Assembly: GCF_012641405.1 (NCBI RefSeq) | Contig: NZ_JABAII010000006.1 | Coordinates: 124,001-188,000, forward strand | Direction of reading: 5' to 3' | Length of the DNA stretch: 64,000 nucleotides | From: Rhizobium sp. P40RR-XXII | Lineage (GTDB): Bacteria; Pseudomonadota; Alphaproteobacteria; Rhizobiales; Rhizobiaceae | Shown: piece by piece, positions 17,015-27,000 of the stretch | Numbering within the stretch: position 1 is the first letter of the stretch | Layout of the letters: each line of letters starts with the position of its first letter | The notes under the pieces: model-generated | What the model saw: only the letters and a program-made list of their open reading frames with translations | What the model was told of the DNA's origin: nothing | Databases searched by the model: none | Position numbers and translations under genes: made by a program

Positions 17015-17259
17015 CTTTTAAAGTGGCCTTCGTATTTCTTGTAACTAGCTCAGTATTGGCTCCATACGGACAGCAAGAACTTTGTCTAAATTGAATCTTT
17101 TCTTTCTTTCTCATATCGTCCCCCTTTTTTTAGGATCTTCTTACTACAGTAATTGCTTATTTTGTTTTTACGCGCATTAACATATGTTAACAAAGATTTT
17201 AAATATTGACTAAAAGGAATCTTTTTAGCCTCTAGTCAGAATTTGATTCGTTTTATTCT
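17015..17259. promoter_or_regulatory. AT-rich control region upstream of the LuxR-type gene, with a perfect palindrome
   Basis: This 245-base stretch is much richer in A+T than the genes and has several T-runs. TTAACATATGTTAA (17177-17190) is a perfect 14-bp palindrome about 180 bases upstream of the LuxR-type start. A second inverted repeat, CTAAAA/TTTTAG with a 7-base loop (17210-17228), lies just after the Crp-like gene's stop and could be its weak terminator. Confidence 0.5.
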
Positions 17260-17931
17260 TCAAATCATAGTTGCGCCAAAATAGGATTCGTCGAAGTCGA
17301 CGAGATCCATGAGCCGCGGCCGGTCAAGAAATGCAACGACACCGTTGCGGAATGACAGGAGGCCGGCTTCGCGCATATCCCTGAGCACGCGATTGATGTG
17401 AACGGTCGACAAACCGACGGCGTCCCCGATGTCCGATTGCGTCAATGGGCAATCGAAGCATTCCAAATTGGGGACGTCTTGGGAGGTCCCGATCCGCGTC
17501 CCGAGCTCGAGCAACAGGTAACCAGTTCTCTCTAACGCGTCGCGCCGTCCTATGTTGGCAAGGCTCTCCGACATGCGAGCTTGGCGTCTCACCAATTCGG
17601 CGATCGCAATTCGATAAAACAATGCCGGCGCATCGATCTTGGGAAGGGAGGTGAAATCTGGGAAGGCCATCACGGATACATTGGTGATGGCTTGCACGGT
17701 CTCTCGTGAAAGCACCGTCAACGACGTTGAGATCATATCGCCGCGCAGAAGGAATTCGGTCACGAAGCGCGTACCGTTCGGCAGCATCTTGCTGGACGCT
17801 GCCCACCCATCCAAGAGAAAGAGAAGACGCGGCGCTATGCTCTCGTAGTCGCAGATCACGCTGCCGGCAGCAAAGGTCCGTGCCGTGCCACCCATGCTTT
17901 GGATATGCTCGATCGAAATCTGCGCTGTCAT
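17260..17931 (-). CDS. Crp/Fnr-family transcriptional regulator
   Basis: A 223-residue regulator: N-terminal cyclic-nucleotide-binding-like beta-barrel (about 15-120), a connecting helix (ELVRRQARMSESLANIGRRD) and a Crp-type winged helix (LTQSDIGDAVGLSTVHINRV). The cysteine set of oxygen-sensing FNR proteins is absent from the N terminus, so it does not hold an Fe-S cluster in the FNR way; the ligand cannot be read. Encoded upstream of and in the same direction as the LuxR-type gene, with AT-rich DNA on both sides. Confidence 0.85.
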   Translation of the reverse strand: MTAQISIEHIQSMGGTARTFAAGSVICDYESIAPRLLFLLDGWAASSKMLPNGTRFVTEFLLRGDMISTSLTVLSRETVQAITNVSVMAFPDFTSLPKIDAPALFYRIAIAELVRRQARMSESLANIGRRDALERTGYLLLELGTRIGTSQDVPNLECFDCPLTQSDIGDAVGLSTVHINRVLRDMREAGLLSFRNGVVAFLDRPRLMDLVDFDESYFGATMI

Positions 17932-18158
17932 GCGGCGGTCCCCTCGGTCGAAAGCATACCTCGAATGCTCAAACGACTATCCCACAATATAAATTTCTCG
18001 CTTCCCAAGTATTCTATATCATATAAATTCTTTTATGTCTTGAATGCAACTCAATATTTGTCATTCTCCTAACATATATCGTCATCATATATACACTAAC
18101 CCAGTTTTAACGTACTGGTAGCGGTACTGCACTCATCCGCGCGTTGAATATATTTCGG
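17932..18158. other. AT-rich intergenic region
   Basis: 227 bases, strikingly AT-rich (runs such as TATATCATATAAATTC near 18013). It should contain the promoter of the Crp-like gene and the 3' end of the polysaccharide operon. I see no gene or clear terminator. Confidence 0.4.
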
Positions 18159-19406
18159 TCATTCAGTATTGCGCGAGCGCACCGACTGTATTCCCGATAT
18201 GGCGCATACGTCGCAGCCGACCAAATGGCGGCGCATATTCGAGATCCCCGCGTGAGCTTCCGCAATTGTCACACGGTGCCGAAGCCCCTCTATCCCTTCT
18301 TTTTCAGCGGCTTTCAGCAGCAGGGCGACATGCACGGCGGGCGACAGTGAATCTTTTATGAAATAAGCCTCGCGGCCGACTGAGTTGAAGAAACCTTCGA
18401 CCTTGCTGTCCCAGGCCAAGCCTACATGCGGGATTTTGAGCGCGTAGGCCGCGATACAGGCATGCAGCCTGTGAGCGAGGATCACATCCATCGACTGAAT
18501 TGTCTGAATGAGATCGGCCGGAACCCGCGGGCGACTGGCGATATCGAGCATGCCGCCCGCAACGACGCGATGCTTGTTGACCGAAGTCCGGATGCGTTCG
18601 GCAAACAACTGGTCCTCCCTCGCGCCATTGCAAAACAAGACGACGCGTTGGCCGTCATCCAGGAGCACTCCGATCAAATCCCTGTATGCACCAATGCCGG
18701 AAAATGGAATGTGGGACGCATGATCCTTGCCATGCCTGTCCAGGATGACGGGATCGGTCACACATAGGCCAACGGTCAACTGGCGCTTGGAGGATGACGC
18801 AGGCTTTTCCGCGATTGGCGTCGCATGGACCAATAGTCCCGGATCCCGCACGATTTTCGCGCTCGGTCCTTCTGGAAAATGCTCCTGCCAATTGTCCTTA
18901 GCAAAGCCGTCCCGCACGGAGAGATGAACAAGCCTTGTCCGCCTTAGTCGCGCGAAGAGATCATAGGCGGGCTCCGACCATTGCTTGCTGACGCCGACGG
19001 CATAAACCGCCAAGGGGCGATCGTGCCGCGAGACGCAATCGAGCACCTCGCCGATTTTCAACGGAAAATTGAGGTCATCGTCCTGAAACAAATTGCCGCC
19101 GCCGATAATGACGGCGTCCGCAAGTGCAATCTTGTCGTCCCAGAGGCGGCGCAGCTTGTTCAGCCTGCGCTCCAGCACCAGGCGGACGAGCCGGCGCCGG
19201 ACGAAAAAGGGCAGCCGACGGAGCAATCCGAGCGCCAAGCGCCTGCGCCCGCCGCTGCCCGTGGCATAGGCCCGGCGGCCGGCAAGATCGATCGTTTCCA
19301 CTTCGATCCCATCCGCGCCTTTCATCAAGGCGGTTTCGACGCATTCCGCCAGCAACCCGTCGCCGAGATTCTCGCTGTATTTGACGTTGAAGACGACAAT
19401 CTTCAT
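18159..19406 (-). CDS. Polysaccharide pyruvyl transferase family protein
   Basis: A 415-residue cytoplasmic enzyme of the WcaK/CsaB/ExoV type, which moves pyruvate from phosphoenolpyruvate to a sugar as a ketal, adding negative charge to an EPS. Family landmarks: N-terminal IVVFNVKYSENLGDGLLAEC, the nucleotide-like ADAVIIGGGNLFQDDDLNFP near 95-115, the mid-protein VRDPGLLVH, and the C-terminal MDVILAHRLHACIAAYALKI with the conserved His-Arg-x-His. Its start overlaps the stop of the Wzy-like gene (ATGA), so the two are coupled. Confidence 0.87.
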   Translation of the reverse strand: MKIVVFNVKYSENLGDGLLAECVETALMKGADGIEVETIDLAGRRAYATGSGGRRRLALGLLRRLPFFVRRRLVRLVLERRLNKLRRLWDDKIALADAVIIGGGNLFQDDDLNFPLKIGEVLDCVSRHDRPLAVYAVGVSKQWSEPAYDLFARLRRTRLVHLSVRDGFAKDNWQEHFPEGPSAKIVRDPGLLVHATPIAEKPASSSKRQLTVGLCVTDPVILDRHGKDHASHIPFSGIGAYRDLIGVLLDDGQRVVLFCNGAREDQLFAERIRTSVNKHRVVAGGMLDIASRPRVPADLIQTIQSMDVILAHRLHACIAAYALKIPHVGLAWDSKVEGFFNSVGREAYFIKDSLSPAVHVALLLKAAEKEGIEGLRHRVTIAEAHAGISNMRRHLVGCDVCAISGIQSVRSRNTE

Positions 19407-20827
19407 CTCAAACCTCCGGCAGCGCTCAAGTGTGGGCTATATTCGGCCTTGACTTCGCGCACGCCGGCGGTGAGCGCTGAAACGCTCCCCGCTAGAATGT
19501 AAAACATCAGTCCGAGATCGTAGACCGTGCCTGAGATAACCGCGGAAACGAGGACGGTGATCAAACCGGCCTTGCCCGCGCGCACAACCGCGACGGCCTC
19601 GCGCGATAACGGATGCCCCGGTTGCGTACCGGCCATCAGCACTCGGCCGACAAAGAGCGCAAATAGCAATGCACCGAAGATGCCGATATTGGACAATAGG
19701 ACGAGGACGAAGCTCGATGCACGGGCACTCCCCAGGCCCGCGCCAAATCCAAGAGTATCCACGAACGCCTCATAGGCCATGGAATTCCACATGAAGCGCT
19801 CACGCCCGGACTGGCTGCCGGCCTTCGAGAACAGCATTTCGTCAAGAAAATCCTGCAAATTATGGGCAAGATCCGGCATGACAATCAGAACGAAGAAGAT
19901 GACAAGCGGCATGCACGCGAGAATGGATACAATCAGAACAGGCCGGCCGGCGCCCGGGTCGCGCCGAGAGGCCAGGAATGACTGCAGGCTGAGAATCGGC
20001 AGGATGATGGCGAGCCCGACAAGGGCGGTTGCCGATGTCGACAGGATTAGGGCCATAAGAAGCAAACCCGCCACAATGCCGGTCACGCTGGAGCGTATGC
20101 CGCCGAGCCACAGGCTTGTGACGATCGCAAAGAGGACGAGCGTGAAATCGGCGAATGCCGAAGCTTCGGGGAAGGTCCCGGAAATGCGTTTCAGCCCGCC
20201 TTTCTCGGCGTTGGTCAACAGCGCGTAATTGGCCGTCCGCACGAAGTCGAGCAGGAAATCCGTATGCGTGAAATGCGTAATGATATCGGCAAGCGCGAAA
20301 CCGAGGTTGACGCCCGCCACCATCAAAACGCCGCTGATGAAAATTTTCGGAACGCCATTGCCACGAAAGACGGCAAAGGTGGCGATGAAACAGACGAGCC
20401 CGCCGGCGGCGTAGACCGATTGGGTAATGTTGTTCGAAGAAAAACGCAGCGGCACCAGCGCGATAAGGCTACGCGCGCCGATTGACCGCTCCACCGTCAT
20501 TGTCTGCACCATGCCCTGAAACAGCCGTGGGAAGAAGATCGCGGTGAAGATGCCGAATGCCGTCAGAAGCAGAAGGAAGAAGCCCGGACGCCAGGGTGCC
20601 AGCGCGGCGAGGAAAGGCGTCTCGCCATATGCTGCGAACAACCGGACGGCGAAGAATAATAGAAAGAGGCTTGGCACCAGCACCGATGCCCCGCCAAGGC
20701 CCGGTACGCTGAAGGCAGCAGCAGCGCCAAAGACCGTCGATACGATCATAATGATGAATGACAGTCGAACTGGTGCGATCAGTGTTACAATACCGACAAC
20801 TAATGTTATAAGTCCCATGAAATTCAT
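19403..20827 (-). CDS. O-antigen ligase/polymerase-like membrane protein (Wzy-like)
   Basis: A 474-residue integral membrane protein with about 11-12 hydrophobic segments and a large periplasmic loop around SKAGSQSGRERFMWNSMAYE, where O-antigen ligases and Wzy polymerases have their RxxxW-like region. It probably joins EPS repeat units in the periplasm; a ligase role is possible. The frame is open to 20974, but the hydrophilic extension is out of character; M at 20827 immediately precedes the first membrane segment (FMGLITLVVGIVTLIAPVRL). No good SD is seen, so the start is uncertain. Confidence 0.78.
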   Translation of the reverse strand: MNFMGLITLVVGIVTLIAPVRLSFIIMIVSTVFGAAAAFSVPGLGGASVLVPSLFLLFFAVRLFAAYGETPFLAALAPWRPGFFLLLLTAFGIFTAIFFPRLFQGMVQTMTVERSIGARSLIALVPLRFSSNNITQSVYAAGGLVCFIATFAVFRGNGVPKIFISGVLMVAGVNLGFALADIITHFTHTDFLLDFVRTANYALLTNAEKGGLKRISGTFPEASAFADFTLVLFAIVTSLWLGGIRSSVTGIVAGLLLMALILSTSATALVGLAIILPILSLQSFLASRRDPGAGRPVLIVSILACMPLVIFFVLIVMPDLAHNLQDFLDEMLFSKAGSQSGRERFMWNSMAYEAFVDTLGFGAGLGSARASSFVLVLLSNIGIFGALLFALFVGRVLMAGTQPGHPLSREAVAVVRAGKAGLITVLVSAVISGTVYDLGLMFYILAGSVSALTAGVREVKAEYSPHLSAAGGLR

Positions 20828-21010
20828 AGAATTCAGCCCATTGTTCTTCCCTTTATTGGAAAAGCTACCACGTGGACGTGCAGCTGTATCTCCGCCGTGC
20901 CTAAGCCTTTTGGGGGACATGCTGGCCGAAATACGTTCTATACGCCATGGGTTGTACCGTTCATCCTTATGCACATGGATCGCTTCTCACACACACGTCG
21001 TGCTCGATGC

Positions 21011-21817
21011 ATGCACAACCGTCGCGGGTTTCTTCTCGCGTCTATTGCCGCCGCACTCATGACGATCGTGGATATCGATGTTGCCCACGCTGGCGATACG
21101 GGGGATACGCTCGATATCAGCAGCATGACACTGACATTCGAAGATCCTTTCGATGCTCTCAGTATCTCTGCCTGGGGACCTGGCACCCGCTGGATTTCCC
21201 ACACTCCGTGGAATGGTGATTTCGGAGGTGCCCGCTTCTCCAATCCGGGTCACGATTTTCCCTTTGCAATACAGGATGGCATGCTGCGCATTACCGCGGC
21301 ACGTGATGACAAAGGCGCATGGCGCTCGGGCCTGATTGCCTCCGTCGATCGAAATGGGGATGGCTTCTCCCAGCAATATGGCTATTTCGAAATGCGGGCA
21401 CGCCTACCCGATGGCCCTGGTGTCTGGCCAGCCTTCTGGCTGATTGGCAAGGATCGCTCAAAATCGACAGCCGAGATAGACGTCATCGAATATTACGGTG
21501 ATAAGCCGGGAGCCTATTCCTCGACGGTGCATGTCTGGCACCGGGATGGACGTCACGATTCCGCTCATGCCCGCATTGATGCATTCGGTGCTGCAAGTCC
21601 CGGTGACTTGCACACCTACGGCGTGAAGATCGATTCCGACTTCATACGGATGTATTTTGATAGAAAGCTCGTTTGGAAAACCAAAGCTTTACCGGAACAT
21701 CGCCAGCCAATGTATATGCTCGTCGATCTCGGTATCGTTGAAGGCATAACGAAGATGGCCGCAGCCGATCCATCCTTCATGTTTGTAGATTATGTCAGAG
21801 CTTACCAGTTCAGGTAG
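21011..21817 (+). CDS. Secreted glycoside hydrolase family 16 glucanase/EPS glycanase
   Basis: A 268-residue secreted beta-glycanase. The active-site motif EIDVIE is at residues 155-160, with Glu155 as nucleophile and Glu160 as acid/base. Flanking GVWPAFWLIGKD and the C-terminal FMFVDYVRAYQF are typical GH16. The N terminus HNRRGFLLASIAAALMTI has paired arginines before a hydrophobic stretch, compatible with a Tat signal. In rhizobia GH16 enzymes such as ExoK trim EPS chains, which fits its place in the EPS locus. ATGs at 20969 and 20975 are alternative starts; no clear SD is visible. Confidence 0.86.
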   Translation: MHNRRGFLLASIAAALMTIVDIDVAHAGDTGDTLDISSMTLTFEDPFDALSISAWGPGTRWISHTPWNGDFGGARFSNPGHDFPFAIQDGMLRITAARDDKGAWRSGLIASVDRNGDGFSQQYGYFEMRARLPDGPGVWPAFWLIGKDRSKSTAEIDVIEYYGDKPGAYSSTVHVWHRDGRHDSAHARIDAFGAASPGDLHTYGVKIDSDFIRMYFDRKLVWKTKALPEHRQPMYMLVDLGIVEGITKMAAADPSFMFVDYVRAYQFR

Positions 21818-22116
21818 CTGTCTCATCATCAATCCCAAATCACTATCGTCTCGATCGGCGTGATTGAGAACCCATGCATGGCGCTTGGTGCCTAGTCATT
21901 GCCGCCATGCGTAATGCTTTTGGCCGAGTCTTTGTCGCCGCATCGGATGTTTCCGACGAATTGGCTACGCACCTTCAGGACTTACGACTTTCGGTGGTGA
22001 AGACGATCATCCCAATGATCAACTGGTGCTTTTGCCGCAGCGTGAAATTCTGCGGTAGACGATCAGGCATCGCATGTCGTGCCATCGTCAGTCGCAGGAT
22101 GACCCGGAGGGTGATG
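21818..22116 (+). other. Leader region of the NRPS/PKS operon
   Basis: Nearly 300 bases between the GH16 gene and the first synthetase. The synthetase frame is open back to 21874, but the translated extension is Cys/Arg-rich and unlike an adenylation domain, so I treat the region as untranslated. I see no confident -35/-10 pair. The CGGAGG at 22105-22110 is the ribosome-binding site for the synthetase. Confidence 0.4.
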
Positions 22117-24030
22117 ATGATTGATCGCGAGCCTCAAGCAGAAACAGGTGGCGCAGCAGGCCTGCACTACGATCGCAACATTTGCCTTCACGAAATGCTG
22201 CGCATTCAGGCTCGGGCGACGCCCGAGGCAACCGCGCTTGCCTTTGGCGATACTAGGCTCAGCTACGGTGACCTCGACCGCATATCCGACGCGCTTGCGT
22301 TGCATCTGGTCAGGATCGGCGTCCACAGGGCCGATATTATCGGTCTCTTCCTGCCGCGGAGCGCCAATGCCATCATCTGCAAGATAGCCATACTTAAGGC
22401 CGGCGGCGCCTATCTGCCGCTTGATCCTGCCCTTCCGGTCGACCATCTCGATTTCGTTGTCGGCGAATGTTTGCCGAAGGTTATTTTCGTCGATTCGGCT
22501 TTTGGCGATAAACTCTGCAATGTGCCAAGCATGAATGCCAAGGTCATCGAGGCAAATGCCATTATCGCCGAGATGGCAAGCCAACCGCGGGTTCCTCTGC
22601 CAGCAACGACGATCACCGGCGCCGATCTTGCCTATGTCATGTACACGTCCGGCTCGACCGGGCGCCCCAAGGGAACGATGATCTGCCATCGCAGCATTGC
22701 GCGGGTGGTTCTCGACCAGAATTATATCGATTTTCGCCGGGACGACGTCGTTCTTCACACGGCCACCATTTCCTTCGACGCGTCGACCTTCGAAATATGG
22801 GGGGCGCTTCTCAATGGTTGCACACTGGCAATCATGCCCGATGCCGATTTTTCCATTTCGCGCCTGACCGACTTCATGCGAGCGAGAGATGTCAGCATCT
22901 CTTTCCTCACGACAGGGCTGTTCAATCTCTTTGCCGATCATGCCCGCATATCCCTGCCGAAGCTTCGCCATATCCTTTTCGGTGGCGATGTCGCCTCGAC
23001 CGTTCACGCCCGGCGCTTTCTCGATCACCATCCCGGCTGCAAGCTCACCAATGTCTACGGCCCGACCGAGACGACGGTGTTTGCCACCGCTTTCAAGGTC
23101 CTGCCTAGTTTTTCAGGCGGAGAGCTGCCGATCGGCAAGGCGATCGCGCATACGGGTGTCGCCATACTGGACGAGGAGTTGCGCGTCGTTCCGCCCGGGA
23201 TCGAAGGCGAACTGGCAATATCGGGCGATGGCCTGGCCATCGGCTATTTCAAGCGCCCGGAACTGACAGGGCAGAAATTCGTGACTATTACCACGAAGGA
23301 AGGCGCGACGCGTTTCTATCTGACCGGCGACGTGGCCTGTATGAAGCCTGATGGCACCGTTACCTTCAAGGGACGGCGCGACAGGCAGGTCAAGATCAAT
23401 GGCAAGCGCATAGAGCTCGATGAGATCGAAGCCGCGCTCAGGCGTGACCCGCGCCTTGCCGACGGCGTCGTCCTTTGCCACGTCCAGGGCGAGACCCTAA
23501 AACGCATCGTTGCCTATCTATGCCCCAAGGAAAGCCATGTGGGCGCAGGCGCCGACCTCGCGCAGGATGTCATGGCGACGCTACGCATGGCACTTCCGAC
23601 CTATATGATCCCGAGCACGGCCGTCATCGTCGACAGCCTCCCGCTCACGGCCGCCGGCAAGGTCGACCGCTCCAAACTCTTGCCGCCGCCCGTCGAAATG
23701 CAGGCAAAGCCCGTGGATACAAGGAGCCGGACGGAAGAGCTGCTGACGGCGCTGTGGCAGGACGCGTTGAGCCTTGCCGGCGTCGATCTCGACCGAAACT
23801 TCTTCGACCTTGGCGGCACCTCCCTGCAGCTGATGGAAATTCACGCCGGTCTCGAGGAAGGGCTCGGCCGTCCAATCGACGTGGTTGCGTTGCTGCGCCA
23901 TCCGACAATCCGGGAATTGGCACTCTATCTGGATGGAGGGACGCCTGGGCCGACGCGGATCGCCGCCGCGGCCCAGCGTGCGGCCCTGCAGAAGAAGGCA
24001 ATCTCTCATATCCGCAGGAGCTCCTTATGA
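22117..24030 (+). CDS. NRPS loading protein: adenylation and carrier domains (A-T)
   Basis: A 637-residue synthetase that activates one amino acid as AMP-ester and loads it on its own carrier domain. Adenylation motifs in order: YTSGSTGRPKG (A3), NVYGPTETT (A5), YLTGDVA (A7), GRRDRQVKINGKRIELDEIE (A8), AAGKVDRS with Lys515 (A10). The carrier motif is DLGGTSLQLME with Ser569 as phosphopantetheine site. There is no condensation domain, so it starts the chain. Aligning the pocket to GrsA gives D221 A222 F225 F263 L287 G289 V313 V321 F322 K515 (DAFFLGVVFK), closest among codes I know to isoleucine (DGFFLGVVYK). The stop overlaps the next start (ATGA). Confidence 0.93.
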   Translation: MIDREPQAETGGAAGLHYDRNICLHEMLRIQARATPEATALAFGDTRLSYGDLDRISDALALHLVRIGVHRADIIGLFLPRSANAIICKIAILKAGGAYLPLDPALPVDHLDFVVGECLPKVIFVDSAFGDKLCNVPSMNAKVIEANAIIAEMASQPRVPLPATTITGADLAYVMYTSGSTGRPKGTMICHRSIARVVLDQNYIDFRRDDVVLHTATISFDASTFEIWGALLNGCTLAIMPDADFSISRLTDFMRARDVSISFLTTGLFNLFADHARISLPKLRHILFGGDVASTVHARRFLDHHPGCKLTNVYGPTETTVFATAFKVLPSFSGGELPIGKAIAHTGVAILDEELRVVPPGIEGELAISGDGLAIGYFKRPELTGQKFVTITTKEGATRFYLTGDVACMKPDGTVTFKGRRDRQVKINGKRIELDEIEAALRRDPRLADGVVLCHVQGETLKRIVAYLCPKESHVGAGADLAQDVMATLRMALPTYMIPSTAVIVDSLPLTAAGKVDRSKLLPPPVEMQAKPVDTRSRTEELLTALWQDALSLAGVDLDRNFFDLGGTSLQLMEIHAGLEEGLGRPIDVVALLRHPTIRELALYLDGGTPGPTRIAAAAQRAALQKKAISHIRRSSL

Positions 24031-27000
24031 AACGAAGTCACCAGGAAAAGGGCGAACAGCGTGATTTCGAAGAGAGCGAGGATCTGAACGAGCAAATTTC
24101 GGGGCACATCGCCATTATCGGCATGTCCGGTCGTTTCCCGGGCGCCCCCTCCGTCGATGAACTCTGGAAGCTCGTGCTTGAAGGAAAGAACGCCTTTTCG
24201 CGCTTCTCACCGGATGAAATCGAAGACGCGTTCACCGACGAAGAGCGGGCACAGCCGAACTATGTCGCCGCAAGGCCTCATCTCGACAATGCCGATATGT
24301 TCGACGCTGAATTCTTCGGCATGTTTCCACGCGAGGCTGCCGTCACCGATCCGCAGCATCGCATCTTTTTGGAAATATGTTGGGAAGCGCTCGAGGATGG
24401 GGGATATGATCCGCAGCGCTATGCCGGCCCGATCGGCGTCTTCGCCGGCTCCTCGATGCCGACCTATCTGATCAACAATGTTTTGCACGATCGCGCCAAA
24501 GCGGAAGAGTTCACGTCGAACTACCAGATCGGCTCGTTTCATGAGCTCGTCGGCGCGCTCAATGATACGCTCGCGACCCGCGTCGCCTATAAATTCAATC
24601 TGCGCGGCCCCGCCTTCACGCTACAGTCCGCATGTTCGACCTCGCTTCTCGCCGTTTCGCAGGCATGTCAGAATCTGCTTACCTATGGCTGTGACATGGC
24701 TCTTGCGGGCGGCATCTCGGTCACCATTCCGCAAAAAAGGGGCTACATCTATCAGGATGGCGGCATGGCCTCGCCGGACGGCACCTGCCGGCCTTTCGAC
24801 GCCGACGCCGCCGGAACGGTCTTTGCCAGCGGAGCCGGGGTCGTTCTCCTGAAGCGCTACGAAGATGCGCTTCAGGATGGCGATCACATCTACGCGCTCA
24901 TTCGCGGCTACGGCATCAACAATGACGGCAGCGACAAGATCGGCTTCACGGCTCCGAGCGTGGAGGGGCAAGCCGAGGCGATAGCCACAGCGATCGCCAA
25001 TGCAGGCGTGGAACCCTCAACGATCGGCTATATCGAATGCCACGGCACCGCGACGCCGCTCGGCGATCCCATTGAGTTCAATGGCTTGACCAGGGCCTTC
25101 GCGGATGGCGCGCCGGGACCCGCGGGCTGTGCGCTCGGATCGGTCAAGGGCACCATCGGCCATACGGACGCCGCAGCCGGCGTAACCGGGCTCATCAAGA
25201 CGGCGCTGGCGCTTCATTGCGCAAAAATCCCACCGATGCCGAATTATCATCAGCCCAATCCGCGCATCGATCTCGAAGGAAGTCCTTTTTACATCCCAAC
25301 CGCAATGATCGACTGGCCACAAGGAAAGGTGCCCCGTAGAGCCGGTGTGAGCGCCTTCGGGGTCGGCGGCACGAATGTCCATGTCGTTTTGGAGGAGGCG
25401 CCTCGCCCGTCGACTACGCCCAATGAGGTAGAAGGGCATTACATCCTCCCCCTTTCGGCGCGCAACAAGCTGGCCCTTACCCAGATGCGCACCAATTTGA
25501 GTAATCATCTCGCCGACAACCCGAAGCTTTCAATCGCGCAACTTGCCTGCACCCTGCAAACGGGCCGGCGCGAATTCGGCCACCGGCTGGCGGTCGCCGC
25601 CGGAAGTGTCGAGGAAGCGATCATCAAGCTGACGACAGAAAATTATCAATCCCTTGTTGCCGCAGATCGGCCGCCGGTCGCATTCATGTTTCCCGGTCAG
25701 GGTGCGCAATATGTCGGCATGGGCGCCGGCCTCTATAGCTCCGAGCCGGAATTCGCTCGCTGGATCGATCGCGGCTCCGAGCTTCTGAAAATGACGCTGG
25801 GGCTCGACCTGCGCGACTACATCTGCCACACCGGCCCCGTAACGCAGGCGATCACCGAGGAACAGCGCGAAACCCGGATCGCTCAGCCCTGCCTCTATCT
25901 TGTCGAATATGCGCTTGCTCGATTGTGGCTGAGCCGCGGTGTCAAACCGTATGCCATGATCGGTCATAGCGTTGGCGAGTTTGTTGCCGCTACGCTCGCC
26001 AACGTCATTTCCTTCGAAGACGGACTACGTCTCGTGGCCAATCGCGGACGGCTGATGCAGCATCAGCCGCAGGGCGCGATGGTCTCGGTTCGCGCCGACG
26101 CCACCACGACGGCTTCCTATCTGCAAGGCGATGTTGAGATCGCAGCGATCAACGCTCCGAAGCTTTGCGTCATCTCCGGCCCGTTCGGCGACATCGACAA
26201 GGTATGCACGGCGCTTGAAGCCGCCGAGATCGCCTTCAGTCGCTTGCACACATCGCACGCCTTCCACTCGGTCATGATGAAGGATGCGGCCCTTGCGCTG
26301 CGCCAGGAGACGGAAAAGGTGACCTATGGCACCGCGACGCTCCCCTTCATCTCCGGCGTCACAGGCGACTGGCAAACCGCCGAGCTAATGACCTCTCCCA
26401 ATTATTGGGCCATGCATTGCCGCGATTCCGTCCGCTTTGCCGATGGTCTCGTCACGCTTTGCCGTGATCGCAAGCCACTTCTTCTCGAAGTCGGGCCGGG
26501 GCGGACGCTTTCGGTGTTTGCCGCACAGACGATTGCCCGTGATAGTCTTGCCGCCGTCGTGCAATCCCTGCCCGAGCATGACCGGGCCTCCGCCGCCGCC
26601 GAAACGCTCGCGGAAGCGCACGGCAAGCTGTGGATGGCGGGCTGCCGGCTCAGCTGGCCGGCTCTCCCACCGGCCGCGCGCAAGCACCTGTCCCTGCCCA
26701 CCTATCCGTTCCAGCGCCAGCGCCATTGGATCGATGCGCCTTCGTCCGCGCGTCGGGCATTGAGTCGGGGCGCCCTTGCCAACCAGGAGAGCGCTCCCGA
26801 AAGCGAGCCCTCTGTCTCTGACGTCAACCTCACCGAGGAGAAACGAGCGATGAATGTTGCAGCATCAATTTCCATCTCCAGCCGCCTGCCGCAGTTGGAA
26901 ACGGTTCTCCTGACGCTATTGAGCGATATGTCGGGTGAAACGCTAGGTCCCGACGAACGGGCGGCGACATTCCTGGAACTCGGCTTCGATTCTCTCTTCG

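Noticed and set aside
21874-22116. An 81-residue N-terminal extension of the loading NRPS
   Set aside because: It is Cys/Arg-rich with no domain character, while CGGAGG lies six bases before ATG 22117.
23475-24026. Fusion of the loading NRPS and the megasynthase by an upstream extension
   Set aside because: The megasynthase frame is open upstream but runs in a different frame inside the A-T gene; the ATGA overlap at 24027 is the real junction.
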